A stretch of DNA of 64,000 nt from Copromyces sp. CBS 386.78 (Eukaryota > Ascomycota > Sordariomycetes > Sordariales > Sordariaceae): NCBI GenBank assembly GCA_030685235.1, contig MU839126.1, forward strand, positions 60,031-124,030, written 5' to 3'. The position numbers and the translations under genes are program-made. Shown here piece after piece: positions 11,678-21,603 of the stretch. The notes beneath the pieces are model-generated. The model had not been told where the DNA came from and made no database searches. It was given only the letters and a program-made list of their open reading frames with translations. Position 1 is the stretch's first letter; the number at the start of each line of letters is the position of its first letter.

Positions 11678-11767
11678 GGGGCCACCCGGGGATTGAACCC
11701 GGGACCTCTCGCAAGAATGCTCAGGATTGAACCCTAAGCGAGAATCATACCACTAGACCAGCGGCCC
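11678..11767 (-). tRNA. tRNA-Pro, anticodon AGG, with an 18-nt intron
   Basis: On the minus strand the 5' acceptor GGGCCGC pairs with GTGGCCC (one G-U), followed by discriminator C. The D-arm is followed by anticodon stem CTCGC/GCGAG, loop TTAGGG and an insertion of about 18 nt after position 37. The T-arm is CCGGG-TTCAATC-CCCGG. The anticodon lies at 11733-11735. The gene is 90 nt, or 72 nt without the intron. CCA is not encoded, as expected in a eukaryote. A run of A on the plus strand just beyond the 3' end would be a T-rich Pol III terminator. Confidence 0.92.
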
Positions 11768-12032
11768 ATATTAATTGCTGGGCTTGTCCTCGAGTTCTGT
11801 ACCTATACGGCTGTTTAGCTGTTTGAGCCCGCCTCAATGTTGCAATGACGGTCTTTTTTTCTGATCTGAAACTAGACGCTCTATTCATTCCCTCGACCCT
11901 CAACCCAGAGCCAGATCTCTCACCTCATCCCAGGCACATCATTCCTCTGACATTTATTTATTAGTCCACCACCCGTCTTTCCCACCTACTCGCCGAGCTG
12001 CACATTCTCATCGAAGGTCACGACATCCAACC

Positions 12033-12883
12033 CTAGCTCTTCCAGACAGACGGCCCGGGAGGCTGGTAGGCATCCGGCTGCATGTTATGCAGGTTAACCA
12101 GAATACCAGGATCGTTCGGCTTATAAGCGCCGGGCAGTGAGACTAAAGGTTCGGGGTTCCCATTACCACCACCAGTTATCTGAATCTGGGAGCAGGCAAT
12201 GTAGAACTGGGCCTTGTTTGGCTGCGACGCCATGTGAAGCGCAATCTGTTCGACCCGCAAAAGGTACTCGCCACTGGGAACGTTTGATGGAATAGTTGCG
12301 TTTACCGTCGTGTACTCATCTGTTACAAAAGATTCGTCAGTCTGTGTTGCAAGTTCCTGAAGGTGAACTTGAAAGAAATGGGCGGTCTGAGTTTCATACT
12401 TTGACCTGGCCTGGTGAGTTGCTTTTTCTTGTCCATCGTCGGCATGGTTGTGAAAATCTTGAACCAAACGGCGCCTGAACCATCGAAGTTCGTGGCAGAG
12501 GAGACAGTCGGGACTTTGGCGAGATAATACTGCGTTGGGCCTGGGTGGTTAATCTGCTGTGTTGAAATGTAGCGGATTGTTGATCCGGCAGGAACAGTTG
12601 CAACGCTTCCGGCCGTTTGCGCGGAATAACAACGTATGTCACCACTCGTCGCACTTTCCACTCCTTGCTGGCTTTGGGCGTTCTTGGTCATGCGAGTGAC
12701 ATTCCAGTCCTTCTCCTTCGGCTTGCCATTGACCACAAGCCTACCTAGGTAGGGAAGGTGTCTAATACTTTGTTAGCATTGAAAGAATGTGCCCAAATGT
12801 CTTCAATCAGGTTTAAGGCAGGTTTACGTACAGTGGGCTTGAGCAGCCACCGCAGCTAGGAGGATATTCATTAGGAGCTTCAT
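12033..12883 (-). CDS. AA9 lytic polysaccharide monooxygenase with a disrupted or re-spliced start, 225 aa as modelled
   Basis: Copper enzyme that oxidatively cleaves cellulose-type glucans. Modelled exons on the minus strand are 12883-12832, 12744-12406 and 12319-12033. Signal peptide [16 protein letters not shown] precedes the histidine that should be His1 of the copper brace. [14 protein letters not shown] carries the second copper histidine and AQFYIACSQ the axial tyrosine. DPGILV near the end is typical of AA9. Oddity: the normal acceptor (after TATTAG at 12762) gives H-Y-T-F-P and then a stop, because an 8-bp expansion makes palindrome CCTACCTAGGTAGG (12740-12753). An alternative acceptor inside the palindrome (exon from 12744) restores the frame but replaces YTFP with C. 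The third-intron donor (GTCAAAG at 12405) is non-ideal. So this is either a pseudogene or an altered functional enzyme. Confidence 0.75.
12740..12753. repeat. 14-bp perfect palindrome inside the AA9 gene
   Basis: CCTACCTAGGTAGG is its own reverse complement. Compared with the paralogous HYTFP start, it represents a net 8-bp gain (CCTA added on one side and TAGG on the other of a CCTAGG core), shifting the reading frame. The shorter CTACCTAGGTAG also occurs upstream of the cutinase at 10184-10195. Confidence 0.8.
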
Positions 12884-13624
12884 TGTTGGGGAATTCGTCG
12901 ATGTCAAAGCGTGCCCCTGTGTAAAAACGAAAGATGAAATCGACACAGAAACCCGAGAGAGCACAGAGGCATACTTTAATCCTCTGTTGAATTACGTTCT
13001 CTTTCGGTCTTATACGTCTTCCACCATAGTCGAGTCGTGTGGAGAGGTACTTCACGTACGACGCCGCTTTTTAGATATCGAGTAAAGGTAATATAGAATG
13101 AAATTTGAACATTTGGCAAATGACCCCCGAAACAAGTCTGATGATACGTCTATACTATACTCGGGGTAAATGCCATCTTGTTATTCCGGCAACCATTGGT
13201 CCCGTGTCTGGTGCATTGCCGTCAAGGAATGCAAGTAGTGACTGCCGAATGTGCCAGGATGGGTAGTATGCAACCTCACCGCCACGTTCGTAGTAACAAC
13301 TACCTTGTGGAGAAAGCTATTACCTAAGAGAGGTTTCAACATCTACCAGTGCAGTCATACTCTAATCTACATGATCAAGATGTGAGGGGAAGTGCGCCCC
13401 GTGGCCCTGGTCAGTTTTCGGGTTTGTACGGCCAGTCTGTGGCTTGGGAGGATGTATGGAGACTAAGATTATAGCTCAAAGGGCAAAGTATAGGCAGTGT
13501 TTGTCGTCAGTTAGTTAAAGATAGGTACGCAAACTATATACAGGTTTTGTAAGCCAGTGTTGGGCATCGTCCTCCTCGATCGGGCGCCTCATACATTCAT
13601 ACGGAAGCCCATGCCAGGCGGAGT
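12884..13624. other. Intergenic region between the two AA9 genes
   Basis: Holds the promoter of the 12033-12883 gene and the 3' region of the next one, as both are on the minus strand. The 80-codon minus frame at 12813-13055 overlaps the first exon and intron in another frame and is not a gene. No other feature recognised. Confidence 0.5.
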
Positions 13625-14400
13625 TTAGCAGGTGAAGACACTCGGTCCAGGGTTCTTGTACGAGGTAGGGACGGGATAGTTGATGTTGATCAGTATACCG
13701 GGGTCAGAAGCCTTGTAGGCTCCAGGGAATGAGACCTTGTAGTTGGAACCGGGTTCAGTGCTGCCGCCACCGGTGACGCTGAGCTGAGCGCATGAGATGT
13801 AGAACTGGGCAGCTCCCGAGCTCTGAGCGACGTGCAGTCCAATGTGCTCGGCACGGAGGAGATAGTTGCCAGACTTGATGCAACTGGGGATCTTGACGGG
13901 GAAAGAGCTCTTGCCTATATGGAAAAGATGTAGTGTAAGTATTTGGACAGGTACATGAGGCTGCCCTCTGCCGTGAAGGATGGTGTGTCCTTACCGTTGC
14001 TGGCCCAAGTGAGTTGCGAACCAAACGTGGGCTGCTCATGGTAGATCTTGAACCAAACAGCACCCTCTCCGGTCCAGCTGTTGATGTCCTGACCGTCCGG
14101 AACTCTGGCCAGGTAGAATTGCATCGGTCCCGGGTGATAGACGTTGGGGGCTGCGCCGTATGTGATGGTGGTGCCAGCGGCAACGCTGAGAGTCGACTGG
14201 GCAGGGCTGTGGGAAGACTGGAAGCACCGGATCTGGTTCGAGTTCACATTGTCGACGAAACCGTTGTTCTGCCAGTTATCCGCCTTGCGAACATATTGCC
14301 AGTCGGCAGTCGTTCCGCTGTTTACCCACACCTTGGGGAACGTGTAGTGGGCGCTGGTGCCAACTGCGGCGGCGAGGAGGAGGGAGACCGAGGGAAGCAT
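13625..14400 (-). CDS. AA9 lytic polysaccharide monooxygenase, 231 aa, one intron
   Basis: Secreted mono-copper oxidase acting on cellulose or related glucans. Exons on the minus strand are 14400-13995 and 13914-13625; the 80-bp intron begins GTAAGG and ends TATAG, joining SN-G-KSSFPVKIP. Signal peptide MLPSVSLLLAAAVGTSA is followed by HYTFPKVWV, giving the N-terminal copper histidine. VYHPGPMQFYLARVPDG contains the second copper ligand, AAQFYISCAQ the axial tyrosine, and GEGAVWFKIY the conserved W-F-K block. Cysteines in IRCF, IPSC, ISCA and the terminal FTC allow the usual disulfides. It has no carbohydrate-binding module. It lies in tandem with the gene at 12033-12883 but the intron positions differ, so the pair is not a recent duplication. 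Confidence 0.93.
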
Positions 14401-15250
14401 AATGGGCAGCGTGGAAGTTCGGTAATGGACAGGATCGTGAACTCAAGACTCGGATGCTGGACCTTTCATCACAGACATCGAGAGCTGGGAATGAAGCTCC
14501 TTTTGAACTTCCATATCCTTCCCCGATACCCGGTCAGACGACCCAGGTCGTCAATGCACACCACTCGCTTGTTGTTTCGATGGCAAGTCATAACCTCATC
14601 GAGCTTCTTCCGCAACCCAATACAGCATGAAAATACTTGGCGGAGGTTGTCATTCCCTGGTCTCCAGGATTCGGTAGCCGGCTGGCCGCCTTGTCCCGGC
14701 CGGATAAAGTCATGGTCGACCACTCAGATGGTTGTGGAGGATAAAAACACTATAAGACGTACAACGGCAGTTGTCAAGCCTCCTCCGTCCCAATATTTCC
14801 GTATGCTTGGAGGCGTTGCGGGGTGCAGATGACGCCTGCAAGATGACAGCGGAACTTCGGCTCGTCTGGTTCCCAGAGTCGCAACCCGAGATCAAGAACA
14901 TGTCAAAGGTCTGGCTCGGTACGATGCGTCCGTTTTCCCTTCTTGGCAAGTCGATGTTGACGGTTCTGGGTCTGGCAAAGCACAAAACACCGGCGGGGCC
15001 TGACGTAGTTTGTTTACACCCCCTGAATGCGACGGGAGCTTGGGACCATTCAGGAGTCGTTACAGGGGTGGTCATTCATCTCTTTCAAAAAGGATGCCTT
15101 ATCGCCGCTGAAGGCCTGTTCGGGTCCGCGTTGGGGATTTTAAGAAATAAACGTGTTAACGTGCAGGGTCCGCAGCTGCACTCCTGCAACATTAAGGCAG
15201 CGTTAAGGTAGGCCAAGACTATGGCTGCAAGAGGGGGCTCTCCTTCTTTC

Positions 15251-15294
15251 TACCCGTGCCACGCCGCCCACTTCCCGGCGGCGTGGCACGGGTA
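15251..15294. repeat. Perfect 18-bp-stem hairpin with 8-nt loop
   Basis: TACCCGTGCCACGCCGCC pairs exactly with the segment ending at 15294; loop CACTTCCC at 15269-15276. It is followed at once by the CT-rich tract. It lies in no gene that I can support. It could be a transposon footprint, a structured RNA or a boundary element. Confidence 0.8.
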
Positions 15295-15425
15295 CCTTTC
15301 TTCTCTTTCTCTTTCTTTCTCTTTCTTCATCCTTTTCATCATCACCACCATCCTTTTCATTATCATCGCCATCTTTCTTATCGTCACCATCCCTCTTATC
15401 GTCGCCATCCTTCTCATTGTCACTT
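15295..15425 (+). repeat. Pyrimidine-rich low-complexity tract
   Basis: TTC/CTTT-rich sequence passing into imperfect 18-21-bp units of the form ATCCTTYTCATYRTCACC, about five copies. Translation gives only repetitive hydrophobic text, so no coding role is supported. Confidence 0.7.
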
Positions 15426-16161
15426 CAATAGTAAATTTCAATTGGAAATAGCCTCATCCATTGTCTAAGCTTTGCTACGACGGCTATCCTCTATATTTAT
15501 AGAGGGTTGAGCTTTATAGTTGTAAATCGAGACGTAGTACGTTAAGGACTGCGGTTAAGGATTTCGAAGATTCTGGCCTTCTGATTAGTCAGATCGAGGA
15601 TTGGGGTAAGTGCAGGTGGTTGCAGGGTGTGCATGAAAAATAAGGTTTTTAAACCGAACACGAAAAATCGCAGTAGTACGGTAGTACGTCCTACGTACAA
15701 AATCTTAACCTGGGAACGTGCTAACGTGCAGCCGAACAGGCCTTGAGTGATAAACTGTCATATATTTTTCGTGACAGGTGATGATGGCGTTTCGGACAAC
15801 ATGTTGTCGAGCTGAGACACGTCATTGGACGACGCTCCTTCCCGGGGGTGGAGTTAGTGCCTTGCATTCGTGCGCTAGAGGGCGACGACCCCAAAACTCC
15901 TTCCTTCTTTGGCATCAAGATCGGAGGCATGATGAAACCTTATCTAGGCGGCACCCGCGCGGATCACGGCGTGCAACTTGGGGCAAGAATAGAGGGAGCC
16001 CACCTCCTCGATCACGGCAGGAACTCAGATGTCTGTTTGTATCTAGAGGTATGTGCTGCCTGCTCGATAACCTGAACACCCCGCATCTTCTGTGCTACCT
16101 AACTTTCCCACAACACCAAGTTGCCATTTCCAAGGCCACGATTCCGACGACAACCGAGAAA

Positions 16162-17142
16162 ATGTCCAAGACCGGTTTCATCAGTCTACAGGTCCTTCGG
16201 GATAATCCTGTAGAGGAAGGAGAGGCCAACGCGCAGATTGTTGATGCTTTGGAGACTGCGCTCAACCTCAACGATGATGCTCCCATTGCCCAGGCTGCCA
16301 TGCGTCTCGCCAAGCAGCTAGACAGCATTACACTCACTCTCGACGACGCTGCGGACAAGAAGTCGGAGGTTGAGAACGCTCGATATAACGTATACACCAC
16401 CCTGCTAGCAGCAGTGCAACAAGTACCCGCCGATCACGAGGCTCATCGCCGGTTCGCTCTCATCCTCCATGATTTGGCCGGTCTGGACGGACATCCTGTT
16501 AGTCTCCTGTTACGGATCTATCACGAAGGATTGAATCGCTGACACTGAATCTATAGACCTGGAAGGGTTTGGACGGCTTTGCCATCTGCAACCGAGATGC
16601 ATGGAACGGTAGGCAAACGAGATGATTCCAGGCAGTTCACGGCCGGAACGTCACAGAATGAGATCCATGGTTGCTAACACCTGTCAGATCCAAGCCTCAG
16701 CTTCGAGCCTGTCAAAGATCCAAAGGCCTATGAAAAATGGTGCAACCTCAACGCCTTCGTAGCGACTTTGCTCAACACGGGCGCAATCAACTGGCGCGAA
16801 CTGCCCATCTGGGAGCTTCGCGATGGTCTGGAGGAGAGCCTAGATGATCTGTCCCAGGAAGGCAAGGACACGCGAGTTGTCGTCGCCACATTGTGGATCA
16901 GGCACGCTGGAAAGTTCATCTGGGAGCAGACACTTTCGGGCAAGCCGGAGGACTTGGATGAGACTGATTCAAGGATTCTTAGAGCTGGTGAGTTGTATCA
17001 GGGTGAGCCGGGATATTCGCGGGACCGGTGGGACTTCTGGAAGACGCGGCTTGGGGAACTACGGAGGCAGGTCAGCGGTTCACGAAGCTCTGCCATTGAT
17101 GAAGCTATTGGGGCCATGACAGAATTGGAAGGCAAGAACTAA
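16162..17142 (+). CDS. DUF3632-like fungal protein, 280 aa, two introns
   Basis: Exons are 16162-16497, 16557-16608 and 16688-17142; introns of 59 and 79 bp end in AG and contain CTGAC and TGCTAAC branch sites, and the joins keep frame. I chose the ATG at 16162 (context GAAAATGTCC) because the longer frame from 15778 is Arg/Pro-rich and unlike the rest. The protein is soluble, acidic and mostly helical, without signal peptide or membrane segment. The pattern NAFVATLL, then W-ELRDGLE, then AATLWIRHAGKFIW-like residues (here VVVATLWIRHAGKFIW) is what I associate with the fungal DUF3632 family, whose function is unknown. Neighbours give no functional hint. The family assignment is from memory and moderate; the gene model is strong. 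Confidence 0.75.
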
Positions 17143-17480
17143 AATAGGTAGTGCTCAAATAACACTATCAGAGAAGAGATTCGGCCATGGGGCTATGTTC
17201 ACCCCTATTTGATGTGCCGGGGTCTATGGTCGGGAAGTCTACATACAGCTGGCTATGTGAGGGGGTCAAATAGTGCACGGTAGAGTACTAGAAAAGAATA
17301 AAACCCATAAAACTATCCATTGTTTTAGAAAGCAACTCAAACTTGTCCGGTAAATCGCAGTGCATCCTCCCGTCCTTCGAAGGCATATGAGCTGGCATAA
17401 AGGAGATCGAAGGTCGAGTTCTGTGCTGCAAGTGACGAAGCTCACTGATAAGGTTTAGAAAAGCGGCATGTTTTCAACAA
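17143..17480. other. Intergenic, DUF3632-like gene 3' region
   Basis: No gene recognised between the stop at 17142 and the tRNA. Presumed 3' untranslated and tRNA 5' flank sequence. Confidence 0.5.
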
Positions 17481-17552
17481 GGCCTCATGGCGCAACGGTA
17501 GCGCGTTCGACTCCAGATCGAAAGGTTATCCGTTCAAATCGGGTTGGGGTCA
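17481..17552 (+). tRNA. tRNA-Trp, anticodon CCA, no intron
   Basis: 72 nt. Acceptor GGCCTCA pairs with TGGGGTC (with G-U pairs), discriminator A. D-arm GGCGCAACGGTAGCGC, anticodon stem TTCGA/TCGAA with loop CTCCAGA (anticodon at 17513-17515), and T-arm with TTCAAAT. The internal B-box GTTCAAATC differs slightly from consensus. A T-run follows at about 17561-17579 and serves as Pol III terminator. Confidence 0.92.
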
Positions 17553-17560
17553 TTCGATAT

Positions 17561-17579
17561 GTCTTTTTGCCTGTTTTTC
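17561..17579 (+). terminator. Pol III terminator of tRNA-Trp
   Basis: GTCTTTTTGCCTGTTTTTC lies just downstream of the tRNA and has two T5 runs on the coding strand. Confidence 0.65.
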
Positions 17580-18189
17580 TTGCTTTCTTCTCTTTTTTCC
17601 TCCCCTATGACTGATCATCGCCTTGTTGTATAACGGATTTTATTTTTCCTTTATTTTCTTGTTATGAGTGCGTGGTATCACAGTGGTTATCACTTCGCGG
17701 GCGAGTTATATCAAATCCACTCGAATGTGTGATATCATCTCAGGTTGTGGGCTCAACTTAGTTGAACAACATGCGAAATGGTAAATTGAGGTTACGAGCG
17801 GTAGATTTGTATCCCACCGCAATCCCTCTCCAATGTGAACACCGCGGCTACTCACCTGCCGTGCGGACTGTATACGGCCGTGTAGAGTAACCAGACAAGA
17901 AATTCCAACCTGATGGACGAAAAGAAGCGCATATCGGGATAAATCAATGGGATGATGACACTTGATATTGTGAGCCTGATTTGCTTTCCCTTACGTCCGT
18001 CCCATGCGCTATCTGGTATCAATCCCATATGTGCACCTATCCGGCCCGTACACCAAAAAGAAGCTAGTTGCCAACTGTAACAAAGGAGAAATAACGATAA
18101 GACAATTCCATCGTCGTGAATGGACCGAAGAATACAATGCAACGCCGCCCTATGCAACAACCTGATTTATGTATCCTCTCCTAACGCAC
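17580..18189. other. Intergenic between tRNA-Trp and the TBC gene 3' end
   Basis: No supported gene. A stretch near 17671-17695 (GTGGTATCACAGTGGTTATC) resembles a tRNA D-arm, but no acceptor or T-arm can be completed. The 102-codon minus frame at 17852-18160 has no recognisable feature and probably covers the TBC gene's 3' untranslated region. Confidence 0.45.
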
Positions 18190-21100
18190 TCAAGCAGCTA
18201 TGCCTCCAGCCGATTGTATAGTCCCTGTCATCCCATCATCGGCTCCCACAGTCAGTTTGTGCAAATCACCAGAAGCAACGTCCACCGATGTCACCCCCGG
18301 GTCAGCAACGGCCGGCGCTCCCACTGTCTTTTGCGCCTGCACTTCCGCCAGCTTCTTTATTTGCTGTTGCATCTCCTCCCGTCTCTTCTCCCTGGCTAGA
18401 CTCATTTCCTTCTCCGCCTCCACGGCCTTCGCTCGTCTTGCTTCTACCTCGTCTCTCTGCACCACCCTTCTCAGCGCCTCTGAGGCTTGTATCAGACCAT
18501 CAATACTGATCGCATGATTGGTCATCTCATGGTTTATATAGCTGTAGATGTGCGCTGCCGAATCACAGGCAAGCAGCTGGCGTTCATTCAGCTTAAGCAG
18601 AGCCAGTGCGACCTGGAATAGGAACACGCCACCGTCATGGGTGCAGAGCAGTACGTCCCAGACGCGAAAGAGGGCCTCGGCAGAAAGGCAGTCTGTAAAA
18701 ACGGACAGGAACCACTGAAACGTCATCGTCTCGAGGGTGATGCCAAGCTCCTCAAAGTGAGCGCTAAGCTTGGGGAGAACCTCGGACACATATTGTCGCA
18801 AGACCTGCTGGTCAGCCCTGGATGCGAGCAGGCTATGGTCGAAGTAGTTGGGCGGGAGGATATTCTCAACAATAGACACCAGGATCCAGAAGGCATCCTC
18901 GGCGCAGGGGGTGATAAGAAGAAGATTGGCGACGACGAGGTTCATGCCCTGGCAGTAGCCCACATCCGGATTCCGCCGGGCATAGGCAAGTAGCACCTCA
19001 TTGAGCTTTTCTACTCCTGGACCCTTACGGAAGAAGATGTTGTCCGTCAAGGTGCGAGTAATATCGGCCTTGATCTGTGCCACGACTTGCGGATCGTCCT
19101 GATCCTCTGGCCGGTTGACAAGGTCATCGTAATAACCCGGGATGCGCAAAGCTTTGGCCCCGCAACATTCGGACCAGATCTTGGATCGGTAGGCGACAGG
19201 AATGCCACCGAGTATGAGCTGCCTAAACTCATTGGCCTTGGCACGTCCGACCTTGCCTTGAATACCCAAGCTCGCGACGCCTATCAGCTCACCGTCTCCT
19301 AATCTCGTTTCCGGCATCACTGCTTCGGCCCTTTGAAACCTAGCCTCGGCGGCGGCGGCGGCAGCAGCAGCGGCAGCCTCTCCGTCCCGTTTTCTTTCCG
19401 CCCGTACCTTACGGAGGAAATCATTCCACCGCACAGTCTTTTCCCTCTGCAGTGTATCGTGGAGCTGATTAAGGTTCTGCAACAACAGCCTAACAGGTTC
19501 CGCATCCTCTTTCGCCATGTTCCCCGATGACGATTGTTGCTCCCCTTCGTCTGGAGAAGGTTGGTCCTCGTTCTCGGGCAATGCGATAGCGGCGATGGCA
19601 GGAGTAGCCGAAGGGACGAATCCACGCTCCTCTGACGTTATCAAGCCAGGCGATCTGGGTGCTTCGGGTACCTCACCACCTTCCATCACCTCGAAGCCTG
19701 GTACGGTAATCAACGGGGTGTGAGAGAGCAGTTCGGTTGGGAATGTTGCAATATTGAGGTAATCCTGCCACTTTCTCGGCTTAGAATCATCCCGTTGCTC
19801 CTCAGCCGAAGGAGATTCCGGCCCGGCCTCATTCGCCGTGTCTCCTCTGCCACCAGAGCTCTCGTCCAACATGACCGGGGATAGCCTGTTCCGGCCAGTG
19901 CTAAGCATCTCGGTACGGCTGGGCTTCTTCGCATGGCGTGCCATCCTGGCGGCTTCCCTTTGCCGCTTCTTCCTCCGCTGGTCGTAAATGAAACCAAAAC
20001 GGTCAGTGAGAAATTCGGACCCTAAATGGTTGTTGTATATATGAGTCAGTGTTGGCGGCTGAACTTCGGGTGGAAGAATGGTGTCCATCTCGACCGGGCC
20101 ATAACTCTGCTGGCGAGACACAAGGTCTCTCGAGGGGCTGGACCCCATGGTGTCCCACCGGTCTTGTTGCTGGTATCGCTGGGGCACGTCAATAGGTTTA
20201 GCGGGGCCGGTAGGGCGGCGCATTGCCATGAGCGATCTAGGGCCTGCTTGGGCGGCGGCTGAGACTGTACGGTTGGAGACGGAGCTTGCGGCGCGGCTTG
20301 ATGTAGACGGCGTTCTCAAGGAGCCCCCATGTTGGCGTGCGGTGTTGGCACGGCCGCGCATGTCACCGTTACGTCCCGTCGTTGCACCACCTGCAACCAG
20401 CCGTAAAGCAAGACTGGCCAGCGACGATTTCGCTGAGTTGATGCTGGATGCCCTACTAGAGCTTCGCACAGAGTCTGTTGAGTCCGTCTCTGGCGGGTTG
20501 AACGGATCGTCGGCCAGTGTCAGGCGGCGCTCACTACCTCTGATGACCGTCTTGGAGGTATCCGTAGCACTTGAGCCGGTACCAGTGCCACCACTGGTCA
20601 CGCTGCTCGGCCGACCTGAATTCTTTCCCGTCGTACCGGTACCCCACAGAAGGTCTCTCCAGCCCTTGGTTGTACCCTTTGTGGTTTCAGTATCGGCTGC
20701 AGGAGGCACCGACATGGTGGTAGCGCGTATGGTTGCGTCATTCAGGCCTGTGCTCGTGCCAACCGCTCTGAGGTCGTGAGCCATGGCTTCGTTCATGAGG
20801 TCCGATAATCCGCCATCGATGGTCACTTTTCTGGCCAGACTCGTATGTTTGGCATCCTGCCCGATCGCGCGCAGGCGAGTTTCCAGGTCCAGGGTGGACA
20901 GACCACATTCCAAAATAATCTTTCGCAGGGCGCGCTCTCGGTCGTCGGCACGTCGGCGCAAAGTGGCGATCTGAGCATCGCGCTCTGCGAGATCCTGAGA
21001 TATCTGTCGGACCAGGTTGACGGCGCCATGGCGAGCGATCAGGCGCTCAATGTGGGCGTTGTCGGCGTGGTGAAGGGAACCAGGGATCTTGTTGGCGGTA

Positions 21101-21603
21101 ATAGGCACATCTTGGAAAAGTGCGTCGCGTGTATCTGGCTCGGGCTCTGCCGTGATCAAACTTTCGACAATAGAGGCAGGCCGTATCCGTTGGGGCCGCG
21201 GAGCTTCGGGGGTTTGGTGCGGGTCGCTGTCGTTGCTCACCGAGTCGGCGACGGAGATGGGACCGGACGACTTTCGCGAGTTGCGCGAAGGTGATATGGA
21301 GGGCGAGAAAGCGGATGGGTTGAGCTCGAAGAAGGACAGCTCCTGGCGGGGCGACTCGGGCGAGAAGGAGGGAAACGAAGTAAGCGACTTGTCGGACGGG
21401 GCGATGGAAGACGCGGAACAACTCGACGGGTATGATGTCAACCTCTTGCGGGCGCGGGGGGTGCTTGAAGTTCGAGAACGGTGGCTCCGGGTGGTTGAGA
21501 GGACGGACTGTTGCGACACGGGGCGTTCAAGAGTAGCCACGGCGGCGGCAGCAGAAGCGATGGCCGCAGCTGAAGTGGTCGTAGTCGGCGTAGAGTCCTC
21601 CAT
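18190..21603 (-). CDS. TBC-domain Rab GTPase-activating protein, 1137 aa, single exon
   Basis: Stimulates GTP hydrolysis by a Rab GTPase in membrane traffic. The TBC domain spans about residues 793-1015: GGIPVAYRSKIW start, arginine-finger motif IKADITRT (Arg about 850), glutamine-finger YCQGMN (Gln about 885), then FWILVSIVENILPPNYF and FRVWDVLLCTHDGGVFLFQVALALL. Both catalytic fingers are present, so it should be active. The N-terminal ~700 residues are low complexity, Ser/Thr/Pro-rich, with a likely short coiled coil at about 200-235 and a conserved-looking block near HIYNNHLGSEFLTDRFGFIYDQRRKKRQREAARMARHAKKPS, basic at its end. A poly-Ala run precedes the TBC domain. A charged, probably coiled-coil segment (about 1050-1095) follows. 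No intron is needed. Which Rab it serves cannot be told from sequence. Note the quoted N-terminal block is given only in part as a guide. Confidence 0.9.
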   Translation of the reverse strand: MEDSTPTTTTSAAAIASAAAAVATLERPVSQQSVLSTTRSHRSRTSSTPRARKRLTSYPSSCSASSIAPSDKSLTSFPSFSPESPRQELSFFELNPSAFSPSISPSRNSRKSSGPISVADSVSNDSDPHQTPEAPRPQRIRPASIVESLITAEPEPDTRDALFQDVPITANKIPGSLHHADNAHIERLIARHGAVNLVRQISQDLAERDAQIATLRRRADDRERALRKIILECGLSTLDLETRLRAIGQDAKHTSLARKVTIDGGLSDLMNEAMAHDLRAVGTSTGLNDATIRATTMSVPPAADTETTKGTTKGWRDLLWGTGTTGKNSGRPSSVTSGGTGTGSSATDTSKTVIRGSERRLTLADDPFNPPETDSTDSVRSSSRASSINSAKSSLASLALRLVAGGATTGRNGDMRGRANTARQHGGSLRTPSTSSRAASSVSNRTVSAAAQAGPRSLMAMRRPTGPAKPIDVPQRYQQQDRWDTMGSSPSRDLVSRQQSYGPVEMDTILPPEVQPPTLTHIYNNHLGSEFLTDRFGFIYDQRRKKRQREAARMARHAKKPSRTEMLSTGRNRLSPVMLDESSGGRGDTANEAGPESPSAEEQRDDSKPRKWQDYLNIATFPTELLSHTPLITVPGFEVMEGGEVPEAPRSPGLITSEERGFVPSATPAIAAIALPENEDQPSPDEGEQQSSSGNMAKEDAEPVRLLLQNLNQLHDTLQREKTVRWNDFLRKVRAERKRDGEAAAAAAAAAAEARFQRAEAVMPETRLGDGELIGVASLGIQGKVGRAKANEFRQLILGGIPVAYRSKIWSECCGAKALRIPGYYDDLVNRPEDQDDPQVVAQIKADITRTLTDNIFFRKGPGVEKLNEVLLAYARRNPDVGYCQGMNLVVANLLLITPCAEDAFWILVSIVENILPPNYFDHSLLASRADQQVLRQYVSEVLPKLSAHFEELGITLETMTFQWFLSVFTDCLSAEALFRVWDVLLCTHDGGVFLFQVALALLKLNERQLLACDSAAHIYSYINHEMTNHAISIDGLIQASEALRRVVQRDEVEARRAKAVEAEKEMSLAREKRREEMQQQIKKLAEVQAQKTVGAPAVADPGVTSVDVASGDLHKLTVGADDGMTGTIQSAGGIAA

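Larger units (their letters stand above)
14401..16161. other. Long intergenic region with a strong hairpin and pyrimidine tract
   Basis: Frames on both strands (for example 14771-15211 plus, 14710-15075 minus, 15221-15451 plus) overlap one another and show no recognisable domain. The region includes an 18-bp-stem hairpin (15251-15294), a CT-rich quasi-repeat (15295-15425), and leader sequence of the gene at 16162. The upstream extension of the 15778-16542 frame is not conserved-looking and probably untranslated. Confidence 0.5.

Noticed and set aside
14014..14832. 272-codon plus-strand frame
   Set aside because: It lies antisense to the well-supported AA9 gene at 13625-14400 and its text has no family pattern; GC-rich coding DNA commonly leaves the complementary strand open.
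15778..16161. N-terminal extension of the DUF3632-like frame
   Set aside because: The extension is Arg/Pro/Ser-rich unlike the rest, and a good ATG at 16162 begins the conserved-looking part.
17671..17760. Possible third tRNA after tRNA-Trp
   Set aside because: Only a D-arm-like GTGGTATCACAGTGGTTATC segment is present; no matching acceptor stem, anticodon stem or T-arm could be paired.
20147..20779. 210-codon plus-strand frame
   Set aside because: Antisense to the single-exon TBC gene, low-complexity text, no domain.
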